64,000 nucleotides of DNA from Oscillospiraceae bacterium (GCA_015067175.1 SVMX01000002.1:165327-229326), one strand, 5' to 3'; positions 35,335 through 44,217 are shown, numbered from the stretch's first letter. The notes: generated by a model not told the origin, from the sequence alone. Made by a program: numbers and translations.

Positions 35335-36660
35335 TTAGAATACGAAGTTAGCGTGCTTTCTGCTGGGAGCAGCTACTCTCTTGGAGGAGCAAAGCTCGAT
35401 TGCGGAAGCGATAGCTTCCTTGGTATCCTCTGCGTAGATAACGCCCTCTACCATACCGAGAGCAGCAGCGTTGAATGCGGAAGCGTCAAGCTCCTCGCCC
35501 ATAAACACCTTTGCAGCCTCGGGAGCCATAGGAGCAATAGAAGCATTTTCCCATGCGTAGGAGATATCAGCGCTGTCAAATGCCGCAAAAGCTGCACCGT
35601 AAGCCTCGCCCTTTATAAGATTTACCTTTGTTGTGGTAGCGGAAGCATAAACCTGAGCAAGCTTTGCGAAGTCGCGAACGCTGCCCTGCAGCTCTGCTGC
35701 ACTGGAAGGCTCAAAGCCCTTGGTGTCGAGGACAGTCACAACAGGGATAGAGAATACATCGGCAAGCTGTACAAAACGCGCGATCTTTGCGCTGTCAGCA
35801 GCAGTGAGCTTCTCAGCCTTGTCTGTTGCCACAAAAGCAACTGTTGCCCAGTTCACACTAGCAAGAGCGGTATAAGCAGCAGCGCCGAATTCTGCGCCAA
35901 GCTCAACAACGGAGTTCTTGTCAGCGATAGCAGCGATAACATCAGCGCCTTTCATGGAAGCAGCGATTTCAGCGTCGTTTTCCTCAAACTCATCATTTCC
36001 TGCGAGAGAAATATTGTTGGAGGGCAGAACAGCAACCAGCTTCTTAGCCTTTGCGATAGCGTCGTCATCGTCCTTTGCAAGAATATCGCAAACGCCTGCC
36101 TTAGCCGCATTTGCAGCAGTGCCCGCACCGCCGAGCTTGCCGTCGGGAGCGTTGAAAGGAGCGGTCATAAACAGCTCAGCCTTTTCTGTCATTACAGTGA
36201 TATCAGCCATAGATGCAAGCATAGCAGCAGCACCTGCGCAAACGCCGCATACAACTGCTACCTGAGGAACAACGCCCGATATCTCAGCCGAAGCCTTGAT
36301 GATATCGCCGTAAGCGGAAAGCACCGCCATACCCTCGTTGATATCGCCGCCCTTAGAATCGAAGATAGCAACAACGGGTGCGCCGTTCTTTGCTGCAAGC
36401 TCGTAGATCTTCTTGATCTTCATCGCAGCACTCTTGTTTACTGCGCCGCCCTTTACGCTCACGTCCTGAGCATAAGCATAAGCTGTACGGCCGAGGATAT
36501 TACCGAAGCCTGCTACTACAGAGCTAAGCTCGCCGTCAGCGGACATGAACTTGTCCAGCTCTCTGAAGCTGTCTTCGTCGAAAAGCGCAGCTATTCTTTT
36601 TCTTGCGTCGCTGTCAGGAACGTTCTGCTCCATCTCAGCCAAAGTCTTTGAAAGTGCCAT
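35335..36660 (-). CDS. Acyl-CoA carboxylase-type carboxyltransferase (MmdA/12S-like)
   Basis: It has 441 residues in two crotonase-like halves: AYAYAQDVSVKGGAVNKSA in the N-half, and FVQLADVFSIPVVTVLDTKGF in the C-half. It resembles the 12S/MmdA family but is shorter (family about 510) and diverged. ATG 36660 is chosen because GGAGGA precedes it and the N-terminus MALSKTLAEM fits. It is the first gene of a three-gene operon with the biotin carrier and 5S-like subunit, promoter at 36737-36765. The acyl-CoA substrate is uncertain (methylmalonyl-CoA or other). Confidence 0.82.
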   Translation of the reverse strand: MALSKTLAEMEQNVPDSDARKRIAALFDEDSFRELDKFMSADGELSSVVAGFGNILGRTAYAYAQDVSVKGGAVNKSAAMKIKKIYELAAKNGAPVVAIFDSKGGDINEGMAVLSAYGDIIKASAEISGVVPQVAVVCGVCAGAAAMLASMADITVMTEKAELFMTAPFNAPDGKLGGAGTAANAAKAGVCDILAKDDDDAIAKAKKLVAVLPSNNISLAGNDEFEENDAEIAASMKGADVIAAIADKNSVVELGAEFGAAAYTALASVNWATVAFVATDKAEKLTAADSAKIARFVQLADVFSIPVVTVLDTKGFEPSSAAELQGSVRDFAKLAQVYASATTTKVNLIKGEAYGAAFAAFDSADISYAWENASIAPMAPEAAKVFMGEELDASAFNAAALGMVEGVIYAEDTKEAIASAIELCSSKRVAAPSRKHANFVF

Positions 36661-36736
36661 TGTCTGTCCTCCATTAATAAAGGTACTACGCCCCAAAAGG
36701 CATAGTTATCCTTTGTATAAAAATTAATCCATATTA

Positions 36737-36765
36737 ATTATACTATATTGTGACGAAAATAACAA
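36737..36765 (-). promoter_or_regulatory. Sigma-A promoter of the transcarboxylase-like operon
   Basis: Minus strand TTGTTA (36760-36765), 17-base spacer, TATAAT (36737-36742). Spacer and -10 are strikingly similar to the promoter at 52091-52119. Confidence 0.7.
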
Positions 36766-36772
36766 GATAAAA

Positions 36773-37105
36773 TCACATTTTTGTGCATTTTTTATTTTCA
36801 TCAAAGAATTTCGCGATATTGTCAATCGTTTTTTCGGCATTATTCACAAATCCGAGTTTTCTAAGACGCTGAAGCTGAGCCTCGTCATCGAAATCAAAAC
36901 GCGCCTTTTCAATGCCGTGCAGATCCATAAGATTGAGTATCGCGCGCACAAGTCCGTCTACCCAGAAATCATCGCACTCAAGCTCGTCAAACACGAATGT
37001 ATCACCCATCAGCACGCCTGCGCACTTGCCCAGAGCCTTGCCGTTATCCGAAGCGTTAAATTCTATCTTCTCGGTGTTCTGCTTATTCTGCAATATCTCT
37101 ACCAT
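36773..37105 (-). CDS. Small GNAT-like hypothetical protein
   Basis: It has 110 residues. FVFDELECDDFWVDGLVRAIL and a following LHGIEKARFDF segment resemble a GNAT-fold acetyltransferase core, but it is too short and lacks a clear acetyl-CoA loop. A good AAGGAGG site precedes ATG 37105. It lies 13 bases after rluB and ends just before the promoter of the carboxyltransferase operon. Function unknown. Confidence 0.65.
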   Translation of the reverse strand: MVEILQNKQNTEKIEFNASDNGKALGKCAGVLMGDTFVFDELECDDFWVDGLVRAILNLMDLHGIEKARFDFDDEAQLQRLRKLGFVNNAEKTIDNIAKFFDENKKCTKM

Positions 37106-37118
37106 CTATGTAACCTCC

Positions 37119-37868
37119 TTATCTTCTGCCCTGTTTTGTACCCTTGCCTACTGCGGTGCGGAGCTTTCTCAGCTCCTCCTTAGTAAGCTCGCGATACTCG
37201 CCTGGCTTCAGCATACCGAGCTTTACTCCGCCTATTGCAACACGGCGCAGTCTGCCGACCTGAAGTCCGACAGCTTCGCACATTCGTCTTATCTGACGGT
37301 TTCTTCCCTCTTTTATCACAAAACGAAGCACTGTGCGCTCGGGCTCCTCAACCAGCACCTCAACTGTACAAGGGAGCGTCACTGCGCCATCGTCCAGCTC
37401 CACACCAGCCATCAGAGTCGAAAGCTGCTCCTCGTTCACCTTTCCGTCAATGGTAACGCGATAGGTCTTTGAAACATGGCGCGAGGGGTGCATTATGTCG
37501 TTCGCAAACTCACCATCATTCGTGAATATCAGCATACCCTCGGAATTGCGGTCAAGTCTGCCAACGGGGTAAACGCGCTCTTTCACATCTGTCAGCAGGT
37601 CTGCGGCTATCTTTCTGCCCTTTTCGTCAGCCATCGAGGTAACATAACCTCGCGGCTTATTTAAAATAATGTAGCGCTTTTCTGCGCGCTCTGCCGAAAC
37701 GACATCATCGCCGATCTTGATAATATCATTTCTCGGGTCAGCCTTGTCGCCGAGCGAACAGCCTCTGCCATTCACTGTAACAAGCCCTCCCGAAATAAGC
37801 TCCTCCGCCTTTCTGCGGGAGCAATAACCGCTGTCTGCGATTATCTTTTGGATCCTAATCTTCTCCAT
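37119..37868 (-). CDS. rluB: rRNA pseudouridine synthase, RluB/RsuA family
   Basis: It has 249 residues. An N-terminal S4 RNA-binding domain (IRIQKIIADSGYCSRRKAE) is followed by the pseudouridine synthase domain with the catalytic Asp106 in GRLDRNSEGM. The C-terminal part KEGRNRQIRRMCEAVG is family-typical. In Firmicutes RluB modifies U2633 or so in 23S rRNA. It lies in the scpAB-dacF neighbourhood, its usual place. AGGAGG precedes the start at 37868. Confidence 0.92.
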   Translation of the reverse strand: MEKIRIQKIIADSGYCSRRKAEELISGGLVTVNGRGCSLGDKADPRNDIIKIGDDVVSAERAEKRYIILNKPRGYVTSMADEKGRKIAADLLTDVKERVYPVGRLDRNSEGMLIFTNDGEFANDIMHPSRHVSKTYRVTIDGKVNEEQLSTLMAGVELDDGAVTLPCTVEVLVEEPERTVLRFVIKEGRNRQIRRMCEAVGLQVGRLRRVAIGGVKLGMLKPGEYRELTKEELRKLRTAVGKGTKQGRR

Positions 37869-37942
37869 TTTAAACCTCCTCCGTCTCCCGACGGTAAAAT
37901 ATAATAAGGAGTGCCGCGATAAGCTATGAGATACTTACCGCA

Positions 37943-37986
37943 CGCTTATGAAACAACCATGCAATGTTTATTTGATTTCATAAGCG
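37943..37986. repeat. Inverted repeat between dacF and rluB
   Basis: CGCTTATGAAA (37943-37953) and TTTCATAAGCG (37976-37986) form a perfect 11-bp stem with a 22-base loop. Both flanks continue with imperfect GC-rich pairing. No T-run follows, so it is not an obvious terminator. Confidence 0.6.
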
Positions 37987-38009
37987 CCGCACTCTCATAT
38001 CGTTCGATC

Positions 38010-39137
38010 TTAAACATATATCCCAAAGAAGCCCAAAAGCCTCTGCCACAGCGACAGCTCCTCCTCTGGAGCAGTCACGCTGCTCGAAGCGTACAGCGGA
38101 CAGGTCTTGACCGCCTTGCCGTCTATTGAAAACTCGATATATCCAAGTTCTTCACCCTGTCTGACGCTGCCATAAACGAATTTCGGGAGCATAACGCGCC
38201 TTGTGAGTCGCTCTCTCTGCGAGGGAAGCAAGGCTATCTCGTCCTGCTCAGCATACACCTCAACGCTCTGTCCCGTTCCCGCAACCGCTACGCGCTCGGA
38301 GCAGGAAAGCTCCAGCGGGAAGCTCTTCACCTGCGTAAAGCCGTAGTCAAGCATTTTGGTGTGGTCGTTCCAATCATCACCCGCGTTTAAGGTCACCGCG
38401 ATAAGAGTAACTCCGTCACGCTCTGCCGCCGAAACAAGACAGCGCCTTGCATTGTCGGTGAAGCCTGTCTTTACTCCTATAGCTCCATTATACCTTGTCA
38501 GCATCTTATTGGAATTATACAGCGTACGCAGATACGGCGGATTGCCGTACTCAACCTGCGCCGATTTGCAGCAGACTATCTCGCGGAAAGTGTCGTTCTC
38601 CATAGCGTAAGCCGTAAGCCTTGCGAGGTCGCGTGCAGTGGTGTAATGCCCGTTTGCATCAAGCCCCGACGGAGTAACGAAATGCGTTGAGGAAAGCCCA
38701 AGCTCCTCCGCCTTTTCATTCATCATATCCACAAATCCGCCGATACTGCCGCCAACAGATACCGCCGCCGCATTCGCCGCGTCATTACCCGACGGAAGCA
38801 GTATTCCATACAGAAGATCTCTGCGTGAAACGCGGTCACCCTCCTGCAGTCCCATCGAGGTTCCCTCAACGCGGATAGCATAGCTGTCAGCAACGAACTC
38901 CGTATCGAGGTCGCCCGCTTCTATCGTAAGGATAGCCGTCATTATCTTTGTGGTGCTCGCCATAGCGCGCTGCGCATCGGCGTTTTTCTCGTATATCACC
39001 GTGCCTGTTTCAGCCTCGATGAGAATAGCACTCACAGCCGACAACTCAGACGGCTCAGCCCATACATAAGCCGCGGTGATCTGTGAAACCATCGCGGCAA
39101 GCATAACGGATAAAACTGCAATAATTCGTTTTTTCAT
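38010..39137 (-). CDS. dacF: D-alanyl-D-alanine carboxypeptidase (DacF type)
   Basis: It has 375 residues. A signal peptide (about 1-28) is followed by penicillin-binding peptidase motifs STTK (Ser61-Lys64), SGN (116-118) and KTG (Lys223), then a C-terminal beta domain. It trims the terminal D-Ala of peptidoglycan stem peptides outside the membrane. In sporulators the DacF type acts in forespore cortex formation, and it here neighbours gerW and scpAB. No C-terminal amphipathic helix is striking, though the end is hydrophobic. Confidence 0.92.
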   Translation of the reverse strand: MKKRIIAVLSVMLAAMVSQITAAYVWAEPSELSAVSAILIEAETGTVIYEKNADAQRAMASTTKIMTAILTIEAGDLDTEFVADSYAIRVEGTSMGLQEGDRVSRRDLLYGILLPSGNDAANAAAVSVGGSIGGFVDMMNEKAEELGLSSTHFVTPSGLDANGHYTTARDLARLTAYAMENDTFREIVCCKSAQVEYGNPPYLRTLYNSNKMLTRYNGAIGVKTGFTDNARRCLVSAAERDGVTLIAVTLNAGDDWNDHTKMLDYGFTQVKSFPLELSCSERVAVAGTGQSVEVYAEQDEIALLPSQRERLTRRVMLPKFVYGSVRQGEELGYIEFSIDGKAVKTCPLYASSSVTAPEEELSLWQRLLGFFGIYV

Positions 39138-39203
39138 GGTCGCGCTCCTATCACTGAAATAATTCAGCGATAGTATGTGCGTCTGCGGAAAAATTATACA
39201 GTG

Positions 39204-39614
39204 TTATTCTGCGCTTTCTTCTGCGGCAGCCTCGCCGTCCTCGTCCTTTTTCTTTCCGACCATGCCCTTTATCTTCTCAATAAGTCCGGGAACAGCGTCA
39301 ATGATACCATCGAATTTGCCGCCCTTTGCGCCAAGCTCCAAAAGCTTAACATCACCGTCGTTCTTGATAACGATAAATGCTACAGGCTTCACTGTAACGC
39401 CTGCGCCCGAGCCGCCCGCAAATCTCTCTGCGGTCTGCATGGGCAGATCGCTTCCGCCCGAAACAAAACCGAACGACACCTTGGATACGGGAATAACTAC
39501 CGTACCGTCGGGCGATGTGATAGGATCACCGATAATGGTGTTCACATCGGTCATTTCGTGGATCTTCTCCATGGATACTCCCATGATACCTTCAATAGGG
39601 TGCTTGTCTGACAT
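39204..39614 (-). CDS. gerW: GerW-family sporulation protein (YtfJ)
   Basis: It has 136 residues. The family signature MEKIHEMTDVNTIIGDPI, VVIPVSKVSFGFVSGGSD, and PVAFIVIKNDGDVKLL are present. In Bacillus GerW is needed for proper spore germination. It ends in a charged Glu/Asp-rich tail. It lies after the DUF2953 gene, the same pair as ytfI-ytfJ of Bacillus. Confidence 0.92.
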   Translation of the reverse strand: MSDKHPIEGIMGVSMEKIHEMTDVNTIIGDPITSPDGTVVIPVSKVSFGFVSGGSDLPMQTAERFAGGSGAGVTVKPVAFIVIKNDGDVKLLELGAKGGKFDGIIDAVPGLIEKIKGMVGKKKDEDGEAAAEESAE

Positions 39615-39667
39615 AATAAAAACTCCTTTCGGTCATTACGTTTATGTTTTGCCCGATCATATCGGGA

Positions 39668-40375
39668 TCAGTTTACCTTGTGCTTAGGCTTCTTCGAGCG
39701 TATGCGCCCGATATATGCCTTTATCCTGTCGCTTCTGAACACGCGCGCGATAAGTCTGCCGAGGAAAGTGAACACGAACATCAGAAATATCATCGCGCAC
39801 ATCTTTACGGTGCAGCTGCATTCCGCTGTCGTTTCCTCTGACTGAAAGTCAACATCTATTTTGACGTGCGGATCTTTCAGCGTAAAAAAGCTGTCCAAAA
39901 ATCCTAGGAAATTACCCACTGCGATATTCACCGCGCCGAATTTAAGTGCCGCCTTTGCCGCGTCCGAACCGCCGCAGACTATCTTTATATCAAACTCGGA
40001 TATCTTTATACGTCTGAGCAGCTTTCTGAGCGGCTTGCAAAGGCTGTCAACAAGCACCTTTACAAGCTCCACTATCTCGGGCAGCGTAGGAGCGCTCGGA
40101 TTTTTCTGCTTTTTTTCTTTTTTCTTTTCGCCGCTGTCAACAGGCGCTGCTTCCTCCGCGGAAGCTGTCTCAGCAGATTGTTCTGCTTCGCTCTGCTCCT
40201 GCGCGGGCTGCTCCGCGGCGCTTTCCGTCAGCGTTTCAGCGGTTGCCTTTTTCTTCTTGGAGCGCCGCCGCTTTTTGGGCTTTGCGGGTATCCTGTACAG
40301 CGTGATAAATAGATATTTTATACTAAGCTTCAGCGTACTGCCGTACTCAAAACGTATCACAACAGGTATCGCCAA
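39668..40375 (-). CDS. DUF2953 protein, N-terminus uncertain
   Basis: It has 235 residues from TTG 40375. The DUF2953 C-terminal region follows a long Lys/Glu/Ala-rich insert (about 30-90). The reading frame continues upstream with TGWIIASSIILFFVIVLAI, a membrane helix that completes the family N-terminus. It runs back to the scpB stop (40454-40456), which is in the same frame. No ATG, GTG or TTG lies in that stretch. ACG 40423 stands seven bases after AAAGGCGG and may be the true start, or the start may be lost to error. TTG 40375 has no ribosome site. Pairing with gerW suggests a sporulation role. Confidence 0.7.
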   Translation of the reverse strand: MAIPVVIRFEYGSTLKLSIKYLFITLYRIPAKPKKRRRSKKKKATAETLTESAAEQPAQEQSEAEQSAETASAEEAAPVDSGEKKKEKKQKNPSAPTLPEIVELVKVLVDSLCKPLRKLLRRIKISEFDIKIVCGGSDAAKAALKFGAVNIAVGNFLGFLDSFFTLKDPHVKIDVDFQSEETTAECSCTVKMCAMIFLMFVFTFLGRLIARVFRSDRIKAYIGRIRSKKPKHKVN

Positions 40376-40453
40376 AACGATAACAAAAAACAGAATGATA
40401 CTGCTTGCAATTATCCAGCCCGTACGCTCACCGCCTTTCTGTCCTAATAAGGC

Positions 40454-41017
40454 TTATTCGCCCGAAAGCGTCATTTCCTCATATTCGTCAAAGTCTATCT
40501 GTCCGCTGCCGTCTGGGATAGCCGGAAGCGACTCCAGCCCCGAAAGGCCGAAGCAGCGCAGAAAATTCTCTGTAGTTTTATAAGCAATAGGTCTGCCAGG
40601 AAGATCAAGTCTGCCGTATTCCTCCAGAAGATTTCGTTCCACAAGGGAATTAACTACACCCGAGCTGTCAACACCTCGCACCTGCTCAACAAAGCTTTTG
40701 GTGACAGGCTGATTGTATGCCACAACAGCAAGCACTTCAAGCGCCGCCTGAGAAAGCGGAACATTTCTGCGCGTTTCAAGTGCTGCCTTTATCTTTGGTG
40801 CAAACTCTGCTCTTGTCATCATCTGAAAGCCTGTGCCAAGGCGCATTATCTGCAGCGCACTCTGCTGCTCGCTGTAGCGCTGATTGAGCAGGTCTATTAT
40901 CTTCTCGACCGTATCTTTTTCTATCTCAGCAGCTGCCGCAAACTTTTCAAGCTCTATCGGCTCTCCGCAGGCGAAAAGTATCGCCTCTACCGCCGCCATT
41001 CCTTCATTGAATTTCAT
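40454..41017 (-). CDS. scpB: Segregation and condensation protein B
   Basis: It has 187 residues of two winged-helix domains, with AAVEAILFACGEPIELEKFA and LSQAALEVLAVVAYNQPVTK characteristic of ScpB. It binds ScpA and links Smc heads in chromosome condensation. ATG 41017 is chosen because GGGAGGAA precedes it, although the frame is open 13 codons further; it overlaps scpA by 14 bases. Confidence 0.93.
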   Translation of the reverse strand: MKFNEGMAAVEAILFACGEPIELEKFAAAAEIEKDTVEKIIDLLNQRYSEQQSALQIMRLGTGFQMMTRAEFAPKIKAALETRRNVPLSQAALEVLAVVAYNQPVTKSFVEQVRGVDSSGVVNSLVERNLLEEYGRLDLPGRPIAYKTTENFLRCFGLSGLESLPAIPDGSGQIDFDEYEEMTLSGE

Positions 41018-41726
41018 TTCGTTCCTCCCTGTCGGCGCGCGTCGCCATGCGAACACTGCAGCCGTCCTCGGAAATAATTATGCGCCCTTGCTTCGAAAGC
41101 TCCAGTATCGCGAGAAATGTCGCAACCTCTCGCGAGCGCGGCTGGTCGGCGTAAAGCTCGTCCATAGTGACGCTGCCCTTTTTGCGCAGACTTTTCAGCA
41201 CCGCGATAATTCCCGTGAAAACGGTAACGTAGCTTTTTGCAACGATAGGCTTTATCGACTTCGGACGATACGAGGCTTTTTTTCTGCCCCTGTCCGTCAC
41301 TGTGCCGAGTGCGAGCATAAGCTCCTCGGGCTGGTGCGTGCCGCTATAAGAGCGGTCGTATTCTATCTCCGCGGGCTTTCGCACAAATATCACGTCGCCC
41401 TGATAGCGCTTTTGCAGACGCTCTGCCATAGTCCTGCACAGCGCATACTCGATAAGCGCGCCCTGAAGCTCCTTTTTAAGCTCCTCAACCTCTTCTTTTG
41501 GCAGAAGCGCGGCAGATTTTATAAGTATCAGCCTAGCCGCCATCTCAAGAAACTCAGAGGTCACTTCTATATCGGCCTCGGTCATGCGCTCAAGGTACAG
41601 CATAAACTGCTCAAGCAGTATGCTTATCTCAATATCCTGAATGTTCAGCTTGTGCTTTTGTATAAGCGACAGCATAAGGTCCAGCGGACCCTCGAACACC
41701 TCAAGCTTAAAGCTTAATTCTTCCAT
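41004..41726 (-). CDS. scpA: Segregation and condensation protein A
   Basis: Kleisin subunit of the Smc complex, with 240 residues. The N-terminal helix LEVFEGPLDLMLSLIQKHKL and the family-typical YLERMTEADIEVTSEFLEMA are followed by a C-terminal winged helix. It bridges the Smc dimer together with ScpB. It overlaps scpB and follows the site-2 protease by 10 bases. Confidence 0.94.
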   Translation of the reverse strand: MEELSFKLEVFEGPLDLMLSLIQKHKLNIQDIEISILLEQFMLYLERMTEADIEVTSEFLEMAARLILIKSAALLPKEEVEELKKELQGALIEYALCRTMAERLQKRYQGDVIFVRKPAEIEYDRSYSGTHQPEELMLALGTVTDRGRKKASYRPKSIKPIVAKSYVTVFTGIIAVLKSLRKKGSVTMDELYADQPRSREVATFLAILELSKQGRIIISEDGCSVRMATRADREERNEIQ

Positions 41727-41736
41727 CGTTCACCTG

Positions 41737-42441
41737 TCAGAAAAGCGGATACGGCATGAATGCGGAAGCCTTATCCAACAACCATATCACACAATCCGTC
41801 AGAAAATTCAGCGGTATATCAAGCAAGCCGAAGATAAGCAGCGCAAAGAACGCAAGATATATCACCTGACTGTAGCGCTCCATAAATGCAATTCCCTTTG
41901 AGGGCAAAAAGCTGTAAAGTATCTTCGAGCCGTCAAACGGCGGTATGGGAAGCAGATTGAATATCGCAAGATAAACATTCAGCACTATTGCGTAGTACAA
42001 GCCAAGTATAACATAGCCTGCAGTAGCCTCCTGAGATACCATCGGCACTATCTTCATGGCAATCATAAAGACGTATGACAGCAGTATATTGGAAACAGGA
42101 CCCGCAAGAGATGTAAGCGCCAAAGCGGTGCGCGATTTCACCTTGCGGCAGCGATGAATACTTACGGGAGTAGGCTTTGCCCAGCCAATGCAGCAAAAGC
42201 ACATACAGACAGCACCCATCAAATCTATGTGTGCAAAAGGATTGAGCGTAAGTCTGCCCTCGCGCTCTGCGGTATCGTCGCCGAGTATCTTCGCCATAAG
42301 TCCATGAGAGCACTCGTGTATCGGAAACACGACAAAAATGATAACAGCCACCGCAAAACAGGATATTATGGCGGCTTGCCACGAAGCGCTGCCCGTCATG
42401 GCGGCAAATATATCAAAAATAGGACCTTGTATTCTTTCCAT
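41737..42441 (-). CDS. Site-2 protease family zinc metalloprotease (M50)
   Basis: It has 234 residues and about five membrane helices. The zinc site HECSH (His42, Glu43, His46) and the second site NLLPIPPFDGSKIL define an intramembrane M50 peptidase. The region after HECSH has GRLTLNPFAHIDLMG, typical of the short Firmicutes group often next to scpAB. The substrate is unknown. Promoter at 42515-42543; divergent from spoIIIAA. Confidence 0.9.
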   Translation of the reverse strand: MERIQGPIFDIFAAMTGSASWQAAIISCFAVAVIIFVVFPIHECSHGLMAKILGDDTAEREGRLTLNPFAHIDLMGAVCMCFCCIGWAKPTPVSIHRCRKVKSRTALALTSLAGPVSNILLSYVFMIAMKIVPMVSQEATAGYVILGLYYAIVLNVYLAIFNLLPIPPFDGSKILYSFLPSKGIAFMERYSQVIYLAFFALLIFGLLDIPLNFLTDCVIWLLDKASAFMPYPLF

Positions 42442-42514
42442 GTGTTATTCTCCTTGAATAAGACCATAAGTAACTTAATTATTATTGGCAGCGTAAAAAC
42501 TGCTATACCATTTT

Positions 42515-42543
42515 ATTATAACTCATTCTGAGATATTTTTCAA
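42515..42543 (-). promoter_or_regulatory. Sigma-A promoter of the M50-scpAB operon
   Basis: Minus strand TTGAAA (42538-42543), 17-base spacer, TATAAT (42515-42520). Confidence 0.65.
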
Positions 42544-42608
42544 GTAGGAACAAGCACTTTACACGAATATTTCACAGATGAGTAATCTAATCATCGCATT
42601 ATCCGTGT

Positions 42609-42636
42609 TCTATTTCGGACAAACCTCCCATATACT
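42609..42636 (+). promoter_or_regulatory. Candidate sigma-E-type promoter of spoIIIA
   Basis: CATATACT (42629-42636) fits the sigma-E -10 consensus CATANANT. TCTATTT (42609-42615) is a weak -35, 13 bases upstream. The position suits transcription starting just before the ribosome site of spoIIIAA at 42665. In Bacillus the operon is sigma-E dependent; here it is inference. Confidence 0.4.
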
Positions 42637-42664
42637 TGAACAAATGAAAGCGAGGGACGGAAAA

Positions 42665-43522
42665 ATGATAACAGCAAAAAGCGCGGATATTCCGCTTCAA
42701 AGTGCCGAAAAGCTCATCAAACTGCCAAACGGATTTCGCCGCAGCGAGCTTTGTGAGCTTCGGCTGAGGTCGGGGCGCCCTGCGGTCGCGGTCACGGCAG
42801 ACGGCAGGCTTATTCCCTGCTCGGAAACGCTTACAAAGCAGGATATAGAGGATTGCTTCGGCGAGCTTTGCAGACACTCGATACACAGCTTTTCAAGAGA
42901 GATCGCAGAGGGCTACATAACTCTGCCAAACGGGCACAGAGCAGGTTTTTGCGGCACTGCCGTGATGAGCGGAGAGAAGCTTCAAACTCTCAGGGATATC
43001 TCCTCCATAAACCTTAGGTTTGCACGCGAGATAAAGGGCTGTGCAGAGGCGCTGCACCATATTGTGTTTCGGAATAGACTCTGCTCATTACTGATAGCAG
43101 GAAAGCCGCTTTCGGGAAAGACCACTGTTTTGCGCGACCTCGCGCGGCTTCTTGCAGAAAAACACCGAGTTGCGCTGATAGACAGCCGCAACGAGCTTGC
43201 CGCGTGCTTTGGCGGTGTTCCGCAGCTTGATGTGGGCGTAAACACCGATGTTCTCAGCGGCTATCCAAAGCGTGAGGGCATGGAGATAGCGCTTCGCACA
43301 CTGAGTCCCGAAATAATCATATGCGATGAGATTGGCAGCGAGTACGACGCGGTTATACAGTGCGCACACTGCGGCGTTAAGGTCATAGCAACGATACACG
43401 CCGCCTCTATTGAGGAGCTTTCCTTGAACCAAAACACAAAACAGCTTCTCGAAGCATTCGACTGCACCGTGGTTTTGAGCGAAAAAGGCAGCATAAAAGA
43501 GCTGAAAGGAGCGCAGATATGA
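42665..43522 (+). CDS. spoIIIAA: Stage III sporulation ATPase SpoIIIAA
   Basis: A secretion-type ATPase of the SpoIIIA-SpoIIQ feeding-tube complex, acting in the mother cell. It has 285 residues. Walker A is GKPLSGKTTVLRDLARLL, and Walker B is near EIIICDEIGSEYDA, then ATIHAAS. The frame is open 29 codons upstream, but ATG 42665 is preferred since GAGGGACGG precedes it and the candidate promoter lies upstream; ATG 42644 is the alternative. First of the eight-gene spoIIIA operon. Confidence 0.93.
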   Translation: MITAKSADIPLQSAEKLIKLPNGFRRSELCELRLRSGRPAVAVTADGRLIPCSETLTKQDIEDCFGELCRHSIHSFSREIAEGYITLPNGHRAGFCGTAVMSGEKLQTLRDISSINLRFAREIKGCAEALHHIVFRNRLCSLLIAGKPLSGKTTVLRDLARLLAEKHRVALIDSRNELAACFGGVPQLDVGVNTDVLSGYPKREGMEIALRTLSPEIIICDEIGSEYDAVIQCAHCGVKVIATIHAASIEELSLNQNTKQLLEAFDCTVVLSEKGSIKELKGAQI

Positions 43523-44007
43523 ACATAGCGCTTGCGGCGGCAGCCTTTATCGTCGGCACATTCACGGGGCTTTGGAAAAGCGCGGAGCTAAAAAAACGTG
43601 CAATGCTGATCTCACAGCTTCGACAGCTCACGGCTGATATTTCGGTGAGCATACGCTACACCGCTCCCACCCTGGACGAGCTTGCCGACAATTGCACGGG
43701 TGTTTTCGGCTCGCTTCTCTGCGAGGCAAGACAAGGCTCGCCCGATATAAAAAACGCATGGAAGCTAGCCGCAAAACGGCTTTCCGAGCTGTCATACGTT
43801 GAAGCCGCCGAGGCTGAAATAATGCAAAAGCTTGCAAACGAGCTTGGTGCAAGCAACACCGAGGGGCAGCTATCAATGCTTGCCATGTGCGAGGAAAAGC
43901 TGAAAACCATCTCGCACGAAGCAGAGGAATGTGTCAAAACAAAAGGAAAGCTTCTGCGCTCTGTGGGTGCGCTGCTTGGCGCGGGCGCGGCAGTACTTAT
44001 CGTTTGA
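43519..44007 (+). CDS. spoIIIAB: Stage III sporulation protein SpoIIIAB
   Basis: It has 162 residues, with an N-terminal membrane helix (about 3-20), a cytoplasmic helical domain (GspF-like in known members) and a C-terminal hydrophobic segment (about 147-160). FTGLWKSAELKKRA and LGASNTEGQ are family-like. The start overlaps the spoIIIAA stop by four bases (ATGA), indicating coupling with the ATPase it is thought to bind. Confidence 0.9.
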   Translation: MNIALAAAAFIVGTFTGLWKSAELKKRAMLISQLRQLTADISVSIRYTAPTLDELADNCTGVFGSLLCEARQGSPDIKNAWKLAAKRLSELSYVEAAEAEIMQKLANELGASNTEGQLSMLAMCEEKLKTISHEAEECVKTKGKLLRSVGALLGAGAAVLIV

Positions 44008-44019
44008 GGACGGTGAAAG

Positions 44020-44217
44020 ATGGAACTTGACCTTATCTTCAAGATCGCGGCGATAGGCATAATCGTCGCGGTGCTGAATCTGATACTTAAAAAAACCGAC
44101 CATGACGAGCAGGCTATGATGATGACCGTCGCAGGTCTTGTAATAGTGCTTATGATGCTTATCCCCGCCATCGACGAGCTTTTTAATACCATAAAATCGG
44201 TATTCGGGCTATGGTGA
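44020..44217 (+). CDS. spoIIIAC: Stage III sporulation protein SpoIIIAC
   Basis: It has 65 residues with two membrane helices (about 5-23 and 33-52). LDLIFKIAAIGIIVAVLNL and DHDEQAMMMTVAGL are near-invariant in this family. A small membrane part of the mother-cell channel. Short gap to spoIIIAD. Confidence 0.93.
   Translation: MELDLIFKIAAIGIIVAVLNLILKKTDHDEQAMMMTVAGLVIVLMMLIPAIDELFNTIKSVFGLW

Noticed and set aside
35311..36651. 446-codon open frame (+) opposite the carboxyltransferase
   Set aside because: Reverse shadow of an Ala-rich gene; the minus strand has the conserved motifs.
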